Counted from the first letter of the stretch, positions 1-10,310 are shown. The stretch: DNA of 64,000 nt from JAJPKK01 sp963747835 (GCA_963747835.1 CAVVGO010000006.1:1488001-1552000); one strand, 5' to 3'. The notes: generated by a model from the sequence alone, not told the origin. Numbers and translations: made by a program.

Positions 1-1223
1 AGGATCTCGATAAGCTCGGATTCAATCTTGACGGCTATGGCTGCACCACGTGCATCGGTAATTCCGGACCGCTGCCGCCGGAGATTTCCAAGACCATCAA
101 CGACAATGACCTCGTCGCCGCCGCGGTCCTGTCCGGCAATCGCAACTTCGAGGGCCGCGTCAATCAGGACGTGCGGGCCAATTATCTGGCGTCGCCGCCG
201 CTGGTTGTCGCCTACGCGATCGCCGGCACCATGAACTTCGATTTCGCCAGGACTCCGCTCGGCACCGACAAGGCCGGCAAGAAGGTGTTCCTCAAGGACA
301 TCTGGCCGACCAGCCGCGAAATCGCCGCGGTGATCAAGAAGTCGATCACCAAGCAGATATTCGCCCGCAAATACGCCAACGTGTTCAAGGGCGACGCCAC
401 CTGGAGCAAGGTCGCCGTCAAAGGCGGCCTCACCTATGCGTGGGATCGCAAGTCCACCTATGTGCAGAACCCGCCCTATTTCACCCACATGAGCCGCGCG
501 CCCGGGACCATCAACGACATCGTGGATGCCCGTATCCTCGGGCTGTTCCTGGATTCCATCACTACCGATCACATTTCGCCGGCGGGATCGATCAAGGCGG
601 CGTCGCCCGCCGGCAAGTACCTGATCGAGCACAAGGTCAAGCCGGCCGACTTCAACCAGTACGGCACAAGGCGCGGCAATCACGAAGTGATGATGCGCGG
701 CACTTTTGCCAACATCCGGATCAAGAACCAGATGGTGCCGGGGGTCGAAGGCGGCGTCACCATCCATTATCCGTCCCGCGACCAACTGCCGATCTACGAT
801 GCCGCGATGCGCTACAAGAGCCAGCATGTTCCGCTGGTGGTGTTCGCCGGCAAGGAATACGGCACCGGGTCGTCGCGCGACTGGGCCGCCAAGGGTACGG
901 TGCTGCTCGGCATCCGCGCCGTGGTTTGTCAGTCGTTCGAGCGCATCCACCGCTCCAACCTGATCGGCATGGGGGTCATTCCGCTGGTGTTCGAAGAAGG
1001 CACGTCTTGGCAGACGCTGGGTCTTACAGGAAGCGAGCAAGTGACGATCCGCGGTCTCCACGCCGACCTTAAGCCACGTCAGCGCATGATCGCCGAAATT
1101 GTCGGTGCCGACGGCACGCTCAAGCGGGTGCCGCTGGTGTGCCGGATCGACACGCTTGACGAGCTTGAGTACTTCAAGAACGGCGGCATCCTGCAATACG
1201 TGCTGCGCCACCTCGCGGCTTAA
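1..1223 (+). CDS. acnA: Aconitate hydratase A, C-terminal part (5' end outside window)
   Basis: Interconverts citrate and isocitrate in the TCA cycle, using a 4Fe-4S cluster in the cytoplasm. The frame is open from base 3 to a TAA at 1221-1223, about 406 residues, so roughly half of a usual 900-residue AcnA is missing upstream of the window. Near the visible start is GYGCTTCIGNSG, which carries the two adjacent cluster cysteines. Further on come the swivel-domain segment with DSITTDHISPAGSI and the loop GKEYGTGSSRDWAAKG, where the arginine contacts substrate. The internal ATG at 171 is not the real start because homology continues upstream of it. A hairpin follows the stop. Identification is firm; it fits the TCA genes found later in the window. 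Confidence 0.97.
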   Translation, partial: DLDKLGFNLDGYGCTTCIGNSGPLPPEISKTINDNDLVAAAVLSGNRNFEGRVNQDVRANYLASPPLVVAYAIAGTMNFDFARTPLGTDKAGKKVFLKDIWPTSREIAAVIKKSITKQIFARKYANVFKGDATWSKVAVKGGLTYAWDRKSTYVQNPPYFTHMSRAPGTINDIVDARILGLFLDSITTDHISPAGSIKAASPAGKYLIEHKVKPADFNQYGTRRGNHEVMMRGTFANIRIKNQMVPGVEGGVTIHYPSRDQLPIYDAAMRYKSQHVPLVVFAGKEYGTGSSRDWAAKGTVLLGIRAVVCQSFERIHRSNLIGMGVIPLVFEEGTSWQTLGLTGSEQVTIRGLHADLKPRQRMIAEIVGADGTLKRVPLVCRIDTLDELEYFKNGGILQYVLRHLAA

Positions 1224-1251
1224 CATCCAATGTCGCGATTAACTTTCACAG

Positions 1252-1278
1252 CCGCCGGGCAATCACTTGGCGGTTTTC
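1252..1278 (+). terminator. Probable intrinsic terminator after acnA
   Basis: CCGCC and GGCGG form a 5-bp stem separated by about 12 bases and followed by TTTTCGTTT. It sits 29 bases after the acnA stop. The stem is short and the loop long, so this is only a fair candidate. Confidence 0.45.
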
Positions 1279-1416
1279 GTTTCTCGCGGCTTCACACCGC
1301 ACTGCACAAATTTCGGATCGTCGTGATCAAGTGTTAGTCTCACCTGGAAGTGAGTGGCGGGTGAACGCGCCGCGCCGTATTGAGGGTGTGGGGTTGGCGT
1401 TGTGGAGGCAATCGGC

Positions 1417-2158
1417 ATGACAAGGGCGCGGGCGCTTATCGGCTCTATCGGCGCGTCACTGATAGTCGCCACCGCTGTACCCGCAAAGACCGAGACCCGC
1501 GGCGTGATCGAACTGTTCACCAGCCAGGGCTGCTCGTCCTGTCCGGCTGCCGACAAGCTGCTTGGCGAACTGCGTAATGATCCCTCGCTGGTAACGCTCA
1601 CCCTGTCGATTGATTATTGGGATTACCTCGGCTGGAAGGACACTCTTGCCATTCCGGGCCATACTGCGAGGCAGAAAGCCTATTCGCAGATTCGCGGCGA
1701 CCGCGAGGTCTATACCCCCCAGGTTGTCGTCGACGGCGTGAGCCAGGCGCTCGGCAGCGATCGCGCCGAGATTGAAAAGGTGGTGACGCAAAGCCGCCGC
1801 AAGATCGCGGCCTTGTCAGTAGCGATCCAGGTCGTAATCGCCGATGAACGCGTCACCGTCACGTTGCCGAACGGCGGCGACGACGCCGACAGCGGGTGAC
1901 GTGTGGCTGTGCCCGATCAGCCGATCGGTGCCGGTCGGTATCGGTCGCGGCGAAAACCACGGCCACACCGTCACGTACACCAATGTGGTGCGGCGTTGGG
2001 TCAAGCTCGGCACATGGTCCGGCAAGAGCGAAACCTTGACGGTGCCGGTCGACGCGATCAAGTCCGCCGGCGTCGACGCGATCGCCGTGCTCCTGCAAGC
2101 CGGCAGCGCCGAACATCCGGGCGCGATGCTGGGCGCGACGCTCGCGACATTGCACTGA
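1417..2158 (+). pseudogene. DUF1223 thioredoxin-fold protein, interrupted by one frameshift
   Basis: A secreted DUF1223-type protein of about 245 residues if read through. ATG 1417 is preferred over GTG 1402 because GGAGG lies 8 bases before it. An N-terminal hydrophobic stretch (roughly residues 5-25) looks like a signal peptide. The mature part opens with GVIELFTSQGCSSCPAAD, a CxxC thioredoxin-like motif. The first frame stops at TGA 1897-1899. The homologous C-terminal half (DVWLCPISRSVPVGIGRGEN through LGATLATLH) continues in the next frame from 1898 to 2158. One extra base in the stretch AGCGGGTGAC explains it. Function is unknown for the family. Whether this is real decay or a sequence error cannot be told here; several core genes nearby show the same defect. 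Confidence 0.8.
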
Positions 2159-2306
2159 TCGGCTGGCATCGTTTTATCGCGCTGCATCGGGCTCATAGAG
2201 CGGGAGAGCCGCGATCGCTCACCACATCGAGGCAGGTGTATTCCCCTAGGCATTGCGCTTGGTCGCGTCGTTGCCATCCGCCCACCTGCATCCACAATAA
2301 CGAAAC

Positions 2307-2325
2307 GGGCCGGAAAAACCGGCCC
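2307..2325. terminator. Perfect 7-bp hairpin in the 2159-2629 gap
   Basis: GGGCCGG, loop AAAAA, then CCGGCCC. It lies 150 bases after the DUF1223 stop, with no strong T-run on the plus strand and TTTCGTT on the minus strand. The rest of the 470-base gap (2159-2629) holds no gene I can support. Confidence 0.5.
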
Positions 2326-2479
2326 GCCGAAAATTCCTTTGTCGAGGTTACCTGGGTCCGGCCCAAAGAAGCCCGGGGGGCTGGGGGGCTGAGGAACCGA
2401 ACTCGCGTTGAGCCGGACCCTGAGGCAAAGTGTTTCTCCCAAATCACCGCGACACCGTCGCGGCTGAAATTGGGCCGTA

Positions 2480-3559
2480 TTATGAATCTCCTAACGAAAG
2501 CGTGATTGCACCAGCGCGTTCGGGGCGACGAAGTGCTGCGGTTGAACGGGTTGGAATCGCAGCCGGAATCGCTTGCCGCGGAAGTGCTTTCGGGATGATC
2601 ATGACGGCACAGTGAAAAGGAGGCGCCCCATGACATTGGGTCAAGGCGAAACTGAACCCAGTCAGTCCCTGGGCGGCGAGCGCCCAAGTAACGCACAGCC
2701 CGCCGGCGCCGCCGCCCGCGTGACATTCGACAGGTGGGAGCTTGACCGGATCTTCCGGCTTTATGGGCGCAAGGTCGCCGAAGGCGAGTGGCGAGACTAC
2801 GCCATCGACTTCCTCAAGGACCGGGCCGTGTTTTCGGTATTCCGCCGCGCCAGCGAAGTCCCGATCTACCGCATCGAGAAGGACCCACGGCTGGCACGGC
2901 GCCAGGGCATCTACAGTGTGATCTCCGCTACCGGGCTGATCGTGCGGCGTGGCCAGGAGCTCGACCGGGTCTTGCGCGCCATCGATCGGTCGCTGGCCCT
3001 GGTGGCGGATTGAACAATCGTATAGCGGAATGCTGTCCGCTCCCGGACCGAGCGAGCGCTGCATCAGGACGGTATCGAGCCAGCGGCCGAACTTGAAGCC
3101 GACGGCCTCGAAGGTTCCGACCCTCCGGAAGCCGGCTGCACGATGCAGGCCGATCGACGCGATCTGGCTTGAATCCCCGATCACCGCGATCAACTGACGA
3201 AAGCCCAGCCCGGTCGCGTCCGCGATCAGCCGCTCGATGAGGGCGGCCCCAATGCCGCGGCCCCAAAAGTCCGGAGCGATATAGATCGAATCCTCAAGCG
3301 TATGGCGATAGGCGACGCGGCTCCGGTACAGCCCCGCATACGCATAGCCGCGCACCACGCCGTCGATTTCAGCCACCAGATAGGGAAAGCCGCCGTCCAC
3401 GAGGGCGCGAAGCCGGCTGGCCATCTCGGCCTCGTCGGGCACGTTCACTTCGAACGTCGCGGTGCCGTGCTGTACCGCATGGCCATAGATCGCCGTGATG
3501 GCGGGAATGTCGGCGGCCACCGCCGGCCGGATGACCGGTTGAATTGCTAGCTTGGACAT
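2480..3559 (-). CDS. GNAT N-acetyltransferase (phosphinothricin acetyltransferase-like) with a read-through 3' end
   Basis: Transfers an acetyl group from acetyl-CoA to an amine; closest in style to the phosphinothricin/methionine-sulfoximine acetyltransferase group. ATG 3559 begins MSKLAIQPVIRPAVAADIPA. Key segments are ITAIYGHAVQHGTATFE, the acetyl-CoA loop DFWGRGIGAALIERLI, and the C-terminal GFKFGRWLDTVLMQRSLG. Family members end near this point, about residue 180, which corresponds to position 3010. Here no stop occurs and the frame stays open for another 530 bases to 2480, entirely antisense to the DUF2794 gene. The extension has no recognisable domain. Either the stop was lost or a base is missing near 3010. 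The acetyltransferase call is firm; the true end is not. Confidence 0.75.
   Translation of the reverse strand: MSKLAIQPVIRPAVAADIPAITAIYGHAVQHGTATFEVNVPDEAEMASRLRALVDGGFPYLVAEIDGVVRGYAYAGLYRSRVAYRHTLEDSIYIAPDFWGRGIGAALIERLIADATGLGFRQLIAVIGDSSQIASIGLHRAAGFRRVGTFEAVGFKFGRWLDTVLMQRSLGPGADSIPLYDCSIRHQGQRPIDGAQDPVELLATPHDQPGSGDHTVDALAPCQPWVLLDAVDRDFAGAAEYRKHGPVLEEVDGVVSPLAFGDLAPIKPEDPVKLPPVECHAGGGAGGLCVTWALAAQGLTGFSFALTQCHGAPPFHCAVMIIPKALPRQAIPAAIPTRSTAALRRPERAGAITLSLGDS
2630..3013 (+). CDS. DUF2794 domain-containing protein
   Basis: A 127-residue cytoplasmic protein of the DUF2794 family, which is typical of alphaproteobacteria and has no assigned function. The start at ATG 2630 is supported by AAAAGGAGGC immediately upstream; an in-frame ATG at 2573 lacks such a site. 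The conserved core runs from about residue 35 (VTFDRWELDRIFRLYGRKV) through IYRIEKDPRL to GQELDRVLRAIDRSL. No signal peptide or membrane segment is visible. It is convergent with the GNAT gene on the other strand, whose open frame runs antisense through all of this gene. Confidence 0.85.
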   Translation: MTLGQGETEPSQSLGGERPSNAQPAGAAARVTFDRWELDRIFRLYGRKVAEGEWRDYAIDFLKDRAVFSVFRRASEVPIYRIEKDPRLARRQGIYSVISATGLIVRRGQELDRVLRAIDRSLALVAD

Positions 3560-3607
3560 AGTTTCGCGATAACCCGGATGATGGGTCCAGCCAAGCATCA
3601 AGCACGC

Positions 3608-3637
3608 AAAAAAGCGCCCCGGCGTTGGCCGGGGCGC
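3608..3637 (-). terminator. Strong intrinsic terminator for the BI-1 gene at 3663
   Basis: Read on the minus strand, a 9-bp perfect stem (GCGCCCCGG with CCGGGGCGC, 6-base loop) is followed by six T residues. It begins 25 bases after the stop at 3663. This is a textbook Rho-independent terminator. Confidence 0.85.
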
Positions 3638-3662
3638 GTGATCGCGAGAGCAGGTTTCTGTA

Positions 3663-4400
3663 TCAGCGGCGGTCGCCGAACAGCCGCAGCATGAACAGGA
3701 ACATATTGATGAAGTCGAGATAGAGCGTGAGCGCCCCCATCACGACCTTGCGGCCCGCCACTGTGCCGTCGTCCATCGCGCTATATAGGTCCTTGACCTT
3801 CTGGGTGTCCCAGGCGGTCAGCCCGGCGAAGATCAGGACGCCGATGACCGACATGGCCCAATCAAGTCCGCTCGACTTGAGGAACATGTTGACCACCATC
3901 GCGATGATGAGCCCGAACAGGCCCATGACCAGGAACGAGCCCATGGCATCGAGGCTGCGTTTCGTGCTGTAGCCGTAAAGGCTGAGCGCGCCGAACGAGG
4001 CCGCCGAGATGAAGAACACCCGCGTGATCGACGTCTCCGTATAGCGCATGAAGATCGTCGCGAGCGATATCCCCAGCACGCCGGCGTAGAGGAAAAACAC
4101 CGCGCGCGCCGTTGAAGCCTCCATGTGCCCGATCCTGAAGCTCAGGAAGAACACCAGGCCGAGCGGAGCCAGCATGATCACCCACATCAGCAGGCCACCG
4201 CCGAACACAGCCTGCATGAAGGCCGGGTTGCTGACGGCGTATTGGAAAGTAAACCAAGCGACGACGCCGGTGAGAGCGACGCCGCCCGCCATGTAGTTGT
4301 ACACGCGGATCATGTGGGCCCGCAGGCCCGCATCGTAGGCGACCGCGCGATCGGTCCCTACGCCGCGAAGCGTGGCATAGTTCCGGTCGAAATCCGACAT
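3663..4400 (-). CDS. Bax inhibitor-1/YccA family inner-membrane protein (copy 1)
   Basis: A 245-residue inner-membrane protein of the BI-1 (TMBIM/YccA) family. Members are seven-helix proteins linked to ion leak or to modulation of the FtsH protease. ATG 4400 gives MSDFDRNYATLRG. Seven hydrophobic segments are visible, including GVVAWFTFQYAV, LLMWVIMLAPLGLVFFLSF and ALTLYLDFINMFLFMLRLFG. The C-terminal LYLDFINMFLFMLRLFGDRR is typical of the family. The second copy lies 204 bases upstream on the same strand; both share the GLTAWDTQ/GLTAWDAQ segment and the C-terminal LYLDF. A strong terminator follows. Confidence 0.92.
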   Translation of the reverse strand: MSDFDRNYATLRGVGTDRAVAYDAGLRAHMIRVYNYMAGGVALTGVVAWFTFQYAVSNPAFMQAVFGGGLLMWVIMLAPLGLVFFLSFRIGHMEASTARAVFFLYAGVLGISLATIFMRYTETSITRVFFISAASFGALSLYGYSTKRSLDAMGSFLVMGLFGLIIAMVVNMFLKSSGLDWAMSVIGVLIFAGLTAWDTQKVKDLYSAMDDGTVAGRKVVMGALTLYLDFINMFLFMLRLFGDRR

Positions 4401-4576
4401 TGAAGGGATCCTTTCGTACGCCCGAGATGGCCTGCGGGCGCCAGGGGCGTAGCGGCAGTTGCCGCGATCGCCGGATGAGGTAAATCTAATGCTTGTCTGG
4501 CCCGTCGGGAAGATGGGTTACGCCGAATTAAGTTAGCATCGGGTAGCGTCCTTTGGCCGCCTTCCGGGCTGCGGGA

Positions 4577-4596
4577 AGCGCCCGAAGTCGGGCGCT
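4577..4596 (-). terminator. Hairpin between the two BI-1 genes
   Basis: AGCGCCCG, loop AAGT, CGGGCGCT: an 8-bp perfect stem 8 bases after the stop of the upstream BI-1 copy on the minus strand. No clear T-run follows, so it may only attenuate transcription or protect the transcript end. Confidence 0.5.
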
Positions 4597-4604
4597 CGCC
4601 CGGA

Positions 4605-5429
4605 TCAGTCCTTGCGTTCTCCCAGGAACTGCAGCAGCACGGCGAACAGGTTGACGAAATCGAGGTAGAGCGACAGCGCCCCCATGATGGCGGACCGCTC
4701 GACAGCCTCGCCATCCATGGCGCTGTAGATGTACTCGTTCTTGAGGCGCTGGGCGTCCCAGGCGGTCAATCCGGCGAACACCATCACGCCCACCACCGAG
4801 ACAATCCACTGCAGCGCCGAGCTTGCCAGGAACATGTTGACGACGCCGGCGACGACGATGCCAAACAGCCCCATCATGAGGAATGAGCCGATCCCGGTAA
4901 GGTCGCGGTGGGTCGTGTAGCCCCACAGCGACAGCGCCCCAAACGATGCCGCCGTAATCAAGAACACCCGCACCACCGACGTCTGGGTGTAAACGAGGAA
5001 GATGGAGCCGAGCGACAGGCCGATCAGCGCCGCATAAATCCAGAACAAAAGCTGGGCGGTCGCAGGGCGCAGGCGATCGATGGCGAAGTTGAGCCCGAAT
5101 ACCAAGCCCAGCGGCGCCAGGATGATGGCCCATTTCAGCGGGCTGACGAACAACGCATAGCCGAGCGGTGTGAGATAGAGATTGTTGGCAAGCCGCGCCG
5201 GCAGCTCGGTGCCGCCGCGCGCGATCTTGGCGGCCGCCGCCGCATCTCCGGTGACCGAGACCAGGTAGATGCCGAAGGCCGCGACCCCGGTGACTGCGAG
5301 GCCTAGCGCCATGTAATTGTAGATGCGAAGCATGTAGGCGCGCAGGCCGGCATCGATGGCGGCGACTTCCGCGCTGGTCACCGTGCCGCCGGACGGCAGG
5401 ACTGCCATATCGCGCTTGAACTCCACCAT
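4605..5429 (-). CDS. Bax inhibitor-1/YccA family inner-membrane protein (copy 2)
   Basis: A 274-residue BI-1 family membrane protein, the second of a tandem pair. ATG 5429 begins MVEFKRDMAVLPSGG. It shares with copy 1 the layout of an N-terminal cytoplasmic stretch, IDAGLRAYMLRIYNYMALGL, LKWAIILAPLGLVFGLNFAI, VFAGLTAWDAQRLKN and the C-terminal ALSLYLDFVNLFAVLLQFLG. It is longer than copy 1 because of an insertion around residues 65-95 (TGDAAAAAKIARGGTELPAR and following), which lengthens the loop after the second helix. The two probably arose by tandem duplication and then diverged. Role is inferred from family only. Confidence 0.92.
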   Translation of the reverse strand: MVEFKRDMAVLPSGGTVTSAEVAAIDAGLRAYMLRIYNYMALGLAVTGVAAFGIYLVSVTGDAAAAAKIARGGTELPARLANNLYLTPLGYALFVSPLKWAIILAPLGLVFGLNFAIDRLRPATAQLLFWIYAALIGLSLGSIFLVYTQTSVVRVFLITAASFGALSLWGYTTHRDLTGIGSFLMMGLFGIVVAGVVNMFLASSALQWIVSVVGVMVFAGLTAWDAQRLKNEYIYSAMDGEAVERSAIMGALSLYLDFVNLFAVLLQFLGERKD

Positions 5430-5630
5430 GCTCGGATTCCTGAGAGCCGGCGGCGCAAATGCGAGGTGGTCCGGAGAGCGTCTCTGTCGTCCCTCGGCTT
5501 CCGCCTTTGGCCGCAGTCCGACAATGGTCGAGCTTTAAGACATCACAAAGGAGCCAGCCGGCGTCACCTTACCGCACCGCCGCGAAAACCGCCGCGGCTG
5601 ATTGTCGCAAAATAAATTTCCCATAGATTT

Positions 5631-8217
5631 TTATAAAGTGCGCAGCACCGCCGCGGGTTTGCGGCTCAGCGCCGGCCACGTTCCGATCAGTCCGAACACC
5701 ATGGTGATCAAAACGGCGACAACGCTGGCCGCGATCGCCGGCCCGGCGTGCCAGCGAAACGGCAGCGTCATCAGATCGGTGACGATGCGCCAGCCGGCGA
5801 TCGAACCGGCCGCGACGCCGAACACCGTGGTGGCGGATCCGAGCAGCAGGTATTCGAGCGCATAGGCGCTGATGAGTTGGCGCCGCGTCGCGCCCAGCGT
5901 CTTCAGGATGACGGCATCGTAGACCCGGTGACGGTGCCCGGCCGCCAGCGCACCGCCCAACACCAGCACGGCGGCGATGAGCGTCAGGCCACTCGCGGCG
6001 CGCACCGCCAGCACGAGATTCATCACGACGTCGGCGACCGCATCGAGCGCGTCCTTGACCCGGACCGCCGTGACGGCGGGGAACGCATCGGTCGCCGCCT
6101 TCAGCAGCGCGGTCTCCTCCGCGACGGTGCCGCCGCCCGGAAAAGTCACGGTCGCTATCTCGGTCGCCGGCGCGCCGGCGAAGGCGCCCGGCGAAAACAC
6201 CAGCACGAAATTGATGCCGAGCGAATTCCAGTCGACGGTACGCAGATTGGCAATGCGGGCGGTGAAATTGCGGCCGAGCACGTTGACGGTGATGTCGTCG
6301 CCGATCTTCAATCCGAGACCGTCGGCGATCTGCTTCTCGAACGAGACCACCGGCGGTCCGGAATAATCCGGCCCCCACCAATCGCCGGCCGCGATACGCG
6401 ATCCGGCCGGGACCGACGACGTGTAGGTGATGCCCCGGTCGCTCTGGAGAACCCAGGCAGCTTCCGGCTTCGGCTTGAGATCTTCGGCCGCGACGCCTCG
6501 GGCGCTGACGATGCGCCCGCGCAGCATCGGTACCTGTTCGAGCTTGGCGCGCGGCGCATGCTCGCGCACGAAGCTGTCGAAATGGGCGACGTCTTCCGAC
6601 GGGATGTCGAGGAAATAGAACGATGGTGCCTTTTCCGGAAGCGCCGCCATGAACTGCTGGCGCAAATTGGCGTCGATCTCGAGCACGGTCACCAGCAGCA
6701 CGAGACCAAGGCCGAGCGACAGCACGACGGTCGGTGTCAAGGCGCCGGGCCGGTAGATGTTGGCAATGGCGAGGCGCACGACGGTGGAGCGCGGCCGCGG
6801 CACGCGGCTCGCAATCATCATGATCAGGCTCGCGATCAGGCGCAGCAGGCCGAACACCACGATGGCGGCGATAATGAAGATCACCGCGATCTTGCGATCG
6901 AACGCCGCCGCGATCGCCAGCGCTGCGAGCGCCATCGCGGCCAGCGTGACCGCCACGATGTAGCGGCGGCGCGGCAGGCGCCGCTGCGGCGCCACCTCGT
7001 CGCGAAACAGCGCCGACACCGGCACGTCATGGGCGCGGCCGAGCGGCCACAGCGCAAACACCGCGGTAGTCAAGAGCCCGTAGGCGAGGGCAAGCGCAAG
7101 CTCGCCCGGATACAGCGCCGGCGCCAGCGGCAGCGGAATGATGGCGCCGAACAGCGCCGCAACCGCGAACGGCAACGCGGCACCGATCACCAGGCCGATG
7201 GCAATGCCGACCGAGGCCAGCACCACGACCTCGATGAAATAGATGGCGACGACCCGGGTGCCGGTTGCCCCAACGGATTTCAAGGTGGCGATGACGTCGC
7301 GCTTGCGGTCGAGATAATGCTTGGCCGAATTGGCGACCCCGATGCCGCCGATCGAGCAGTGCCGTGAGACCGACCAAGCGACAAATATTGCGAGAAACGT
7401 TCGACGTTGCGTTCCAGCTGCGGGGCCGCGTTGGTGCGGCTGCGAATCTCCCAGCCGGCGTCCGGCAATTGCGCCTTGGCGGCCTCGATCACCGCCTGCG
7501 CGGTGGCCTCCTCGGATGAGCCGGCCGGCAGCCGCAGGCGATAATGCCATCGCACCAAACTGCCCGGCAGCAACAAGCCGGTGGCCCGCAACGCGTCCTC
7601 GCTGATCAGGAAGCGCGGACCAAAGCCGATGCCGCCGGCAAGCTTGTCGGGCTCGCTCGTGAGCGCGGCGCGCAATTCGAACGTCGCCTCCCCGACGGTC
7701 ACGCGCGCGCCCGGCTTGAGATCGAGCCGCGTCAGCAGCGCCGGATCGACCACCGCTCCGAACACGCCATCCCGACGCGCCAGCAAGCGGTGACGTCGCC
7801 GGTGGGTTCGGTGACGAGGGTGCCGAACAGCGGATAGGCGCCGTCGACCGCCTTGAGCTCCACGAATGCGCGTCGCCCATCTGCGGTGCGCGCCATTGCC
7901 CGCATGGTGGCGGCGAGCGACAGTTCGCCGTGGGAGGTGAGGAAGGCCAGCTCGGTCGGAGTTGCCTCACGCTGGATCAGAGAGAACGCCACGTCGCCGC
8001 CGAGAATCACCCGGCCCTCGCGTCCAATTCCGTCGGCGAGGCTGTGCGCAAGCGAGCCGACCGCCGCAATCGCCGCGACACCGAGCGCGATGCAGGCGAT
8101 GAAAATGTAAAAGCCCCGAAAGCCGCCGCGCAGATCGCGCAACGCAAGACGCAGCGTCAGGCCGAGGCCGGCCGTTGCCGGTGGCGGGCGGGTGGATCGG
8201 GAAAGCCGCCGGCGCAT
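5631..8217 (-). pseudogene. ybbP: YbbP-type ABC transporter permease (FtsX-like), three frameshifts
   Basis: Permease of the YbbA-YbbP type ABC system, a MacB/FtsX-like exporter-class protein of about 850 residues. ATG 8217 directly follows the ybbA stop. The N-terminus LRLALRDLRGGFRGFYIFIA gives helix 1, then a large periplasmic domain. Frame changes are needed near 7786 (after TEPTGDVTA, continuing LLARRDGVFGAVV), near 7377 (after FSQYLSL, continuing VGLTALL) and near 7350 (continuing GGIGVANSAKHYLDRKRD). From there the frame is open to TAA 5631-5633 and includes the second FtsX block ending PALSRKPAAVLRTL. Every segment keeps good family sequence, which argues for base errors or very recent mutation. 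It sits beside tesA, as in other proteobacteria. Confidence 0.85.
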
Positions 8218-8932
<715 letters not shown>

Positions 8933-9020
8933 GTGGTTGGCTTTTCCGCGCCTTTTTCCGCGTCTGGCCCATCATCGATCGGGCTCGCCGTCGCGCTCAT
9001 ATGGGAAATCGTCCGCCCGA

Positions 9021-9689
9021 ATGAAGATAGGCGCCAGGGCCGGCGCTGTCACAATTCTTTGCGCCGCGCTGGTTGGCGCCAACCCGGCTGCGATGAGGCC
9101 TGGGTCCGCCGCCGAGCGCCCCATCAAGATCGTCGCGCTCGGGGATTCGCTGACCGCCGGGTACGGTCTCCCGGGGAACGAAGCCTTCCCGGTCAAATTG
9201 CAGCGCGCGCTCGCCGGCAAAGGCATCGACGTGCAGATCGTCAATGCGGGCGTGTCGGGTGACACCACGTCGGGCGGCCTTGCGCGGCTTGACTGGTCGG
9301 TTCCGGATGGGACCGACGCCGTCATGCTGGAACTCGGCGCCAATGACGCCTTGCGCGGCATCGATCCCCAGGTTCCCCGCAAGGCCCTTGAGGCCATCCT
9401 GAGCCGCCTCAAGGAACGAAAAATTCCGGTGCTGTTGTGCGGCATGTTGGCGCCCCCCAACATGGGCGCCGAGTACGGCCAAGCCTTCGACGCGATCTAT
9501 CCGGACCTTGCCGCCCGGTATGGGGCGATTCTCTACCCGTTCTTCCTTGCCGGGGTCGTGTCGGACCCCAAGCTCAACCAACGCGACGGACTGCACCCCA
9601 CCGCGGCCGGAGTCGATATCATCGTCGACAAGATCCTGCCCCAGGTCGAGGAATTGGTGGCGCGCGTTAAGGCAACCGAGAAGTCCTGA
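9021..9689 (+). CDS. tesA: Arylesterase / lysophospholipase L1-like SGNH hydrolase
   Basis: A secreted SGNH-family esterase that hydrolyses acyl esters, thioesters or lysophospholipids in the periplasm. ATG 9021 begins MKIGARAGAVTILCAALVGA, a signal-peptide-like segment. Block I is ALGDSLTAGYGLP with the nucleophile Ser; block III is LELGANDALRG with the oxyanion Asn; block V is RDGLHPTAAG with the catalytic Asp-x-x-His. At 222 residues the size is typical. It is divergent from ybbA-ybbP; this ABC system is known to sit beside tesA in many proteobacteria, which supports both calls. An upstream in-frame extension to 8871 overlaps the start of ybbA and is not convincing. Confidence 0.93.
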   Translation: MKIGARAGAVTILCAALVGANPAAMRPGSAAERPIKIVALGDSLTAGYGLPGNEAFPVKLQRALAGKGIDVQIVNAGVSGDTTSGGLARLDWSVPDGTDAVMLELGANDALRGIDPQVPRKALEAILSRLKERKIPVLLCGMLAPPNMGAEYGQAFDAIYPDLAARYGAILYPFFLAGVVSDPKLNQRDGLHPTAAGVDIIVDKILPQVEELVARVKATEKS

Positions 9690-9759
9690 CTGCGACCTCA
9701 TTGCATTGCGGGCCCGAATTCCTCACATTGGTGGAGATGTCGTCGCGTAGATTTCCGCC

Positions 9760-10293
9760 ATGCCCCGCCTCTTCACCGCCGTCGAAATTCCCTCCGAGAT
9801 CGGACAGTCGCTGTCGCTGCTGCGCGGCGGCCTCCCGGGCGCCCGCTGGGTCGCCCCGGAAAACTATCATTTGACGCTGCGCTTCATCGGCGACATCGAC
9901 GATGGGCTCGCCCGCGAGATCGCCTACATGCTGGGCCAGGTCAAACGTCCGCCCTTCGACCTGTGCATCAACGGCCTCGATTCGTTCGGCGGCAATAAGC
10001 CGCGCGCCGTCGTGGCGGCGGTGCCGGCGGTCCCTGAGCTTTTCGATCTCCAGGCCGACCATGAGCGGCTGATGCAGCGGGTCGGGCTCGATCCGGAGCG
10101 CAAGTACAAACCTCACGTCACGCTCGCCCGGCTGCGCGCCACATCGAGCCGGCAGGTGGCGGATTATTTGTCGACGCGCCAGCCGTTCCGCTCGACCCCG
10201 TTTCCGGTGTCGCGGTTCGTGCTGTACTCCTCGCGCGCCTCGGTCGGCGGCGGACCTTATATCGTGGAGGCAGAATATCCGCTCGCCGCGTGA
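9760..10293 (+). CDS. thpR: RNA 2',3'-cyclic phosphodiesterase
   Basis: A 2H phosphoesterase that opens 2',3'-cyclic phosphates on RNA (ThpR/LigT family). The 177-residue protein starts at ATG 9760 (MPRLFTAVEIPSEIG). The two catalytic HxTx motifs are both present: YHLTLRFIGDI near residue 37 and PHVTLARLRA near residue 118. No signal peptide is seen. It lies 70 bases after tesA on the same strand. The stop at 10291-10293 is 17 bases from the end of the convergent RND gene. Confidence 0.93.
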   Translation: MPRLFTAVEIPSEIGQSLSLLRGGLPGARWVAPENYHLTLRFIGDIDDGLAREIAYMLGQVKRPPFDLCINGLDSFGGNKPRAVVAAVPAVPELFDLQADHERLMQRVGLDPERKYKPHVTLARLRATSSRQVADYLSTRQPFRSTPFPVSRFVLYSSRASVGGGPYIVEAEYPLAA

Positions 10294-10310
10294 TGGGGCT
10301 TAAGCGTGGC

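Noticed and set aside
2330..2480. Possible tRNA-like sequence (GAGTTCGGTTCC on the minus strand)
   Set aside because: No pairing T-stem, anticodon arm or acceptor stem could be formed.
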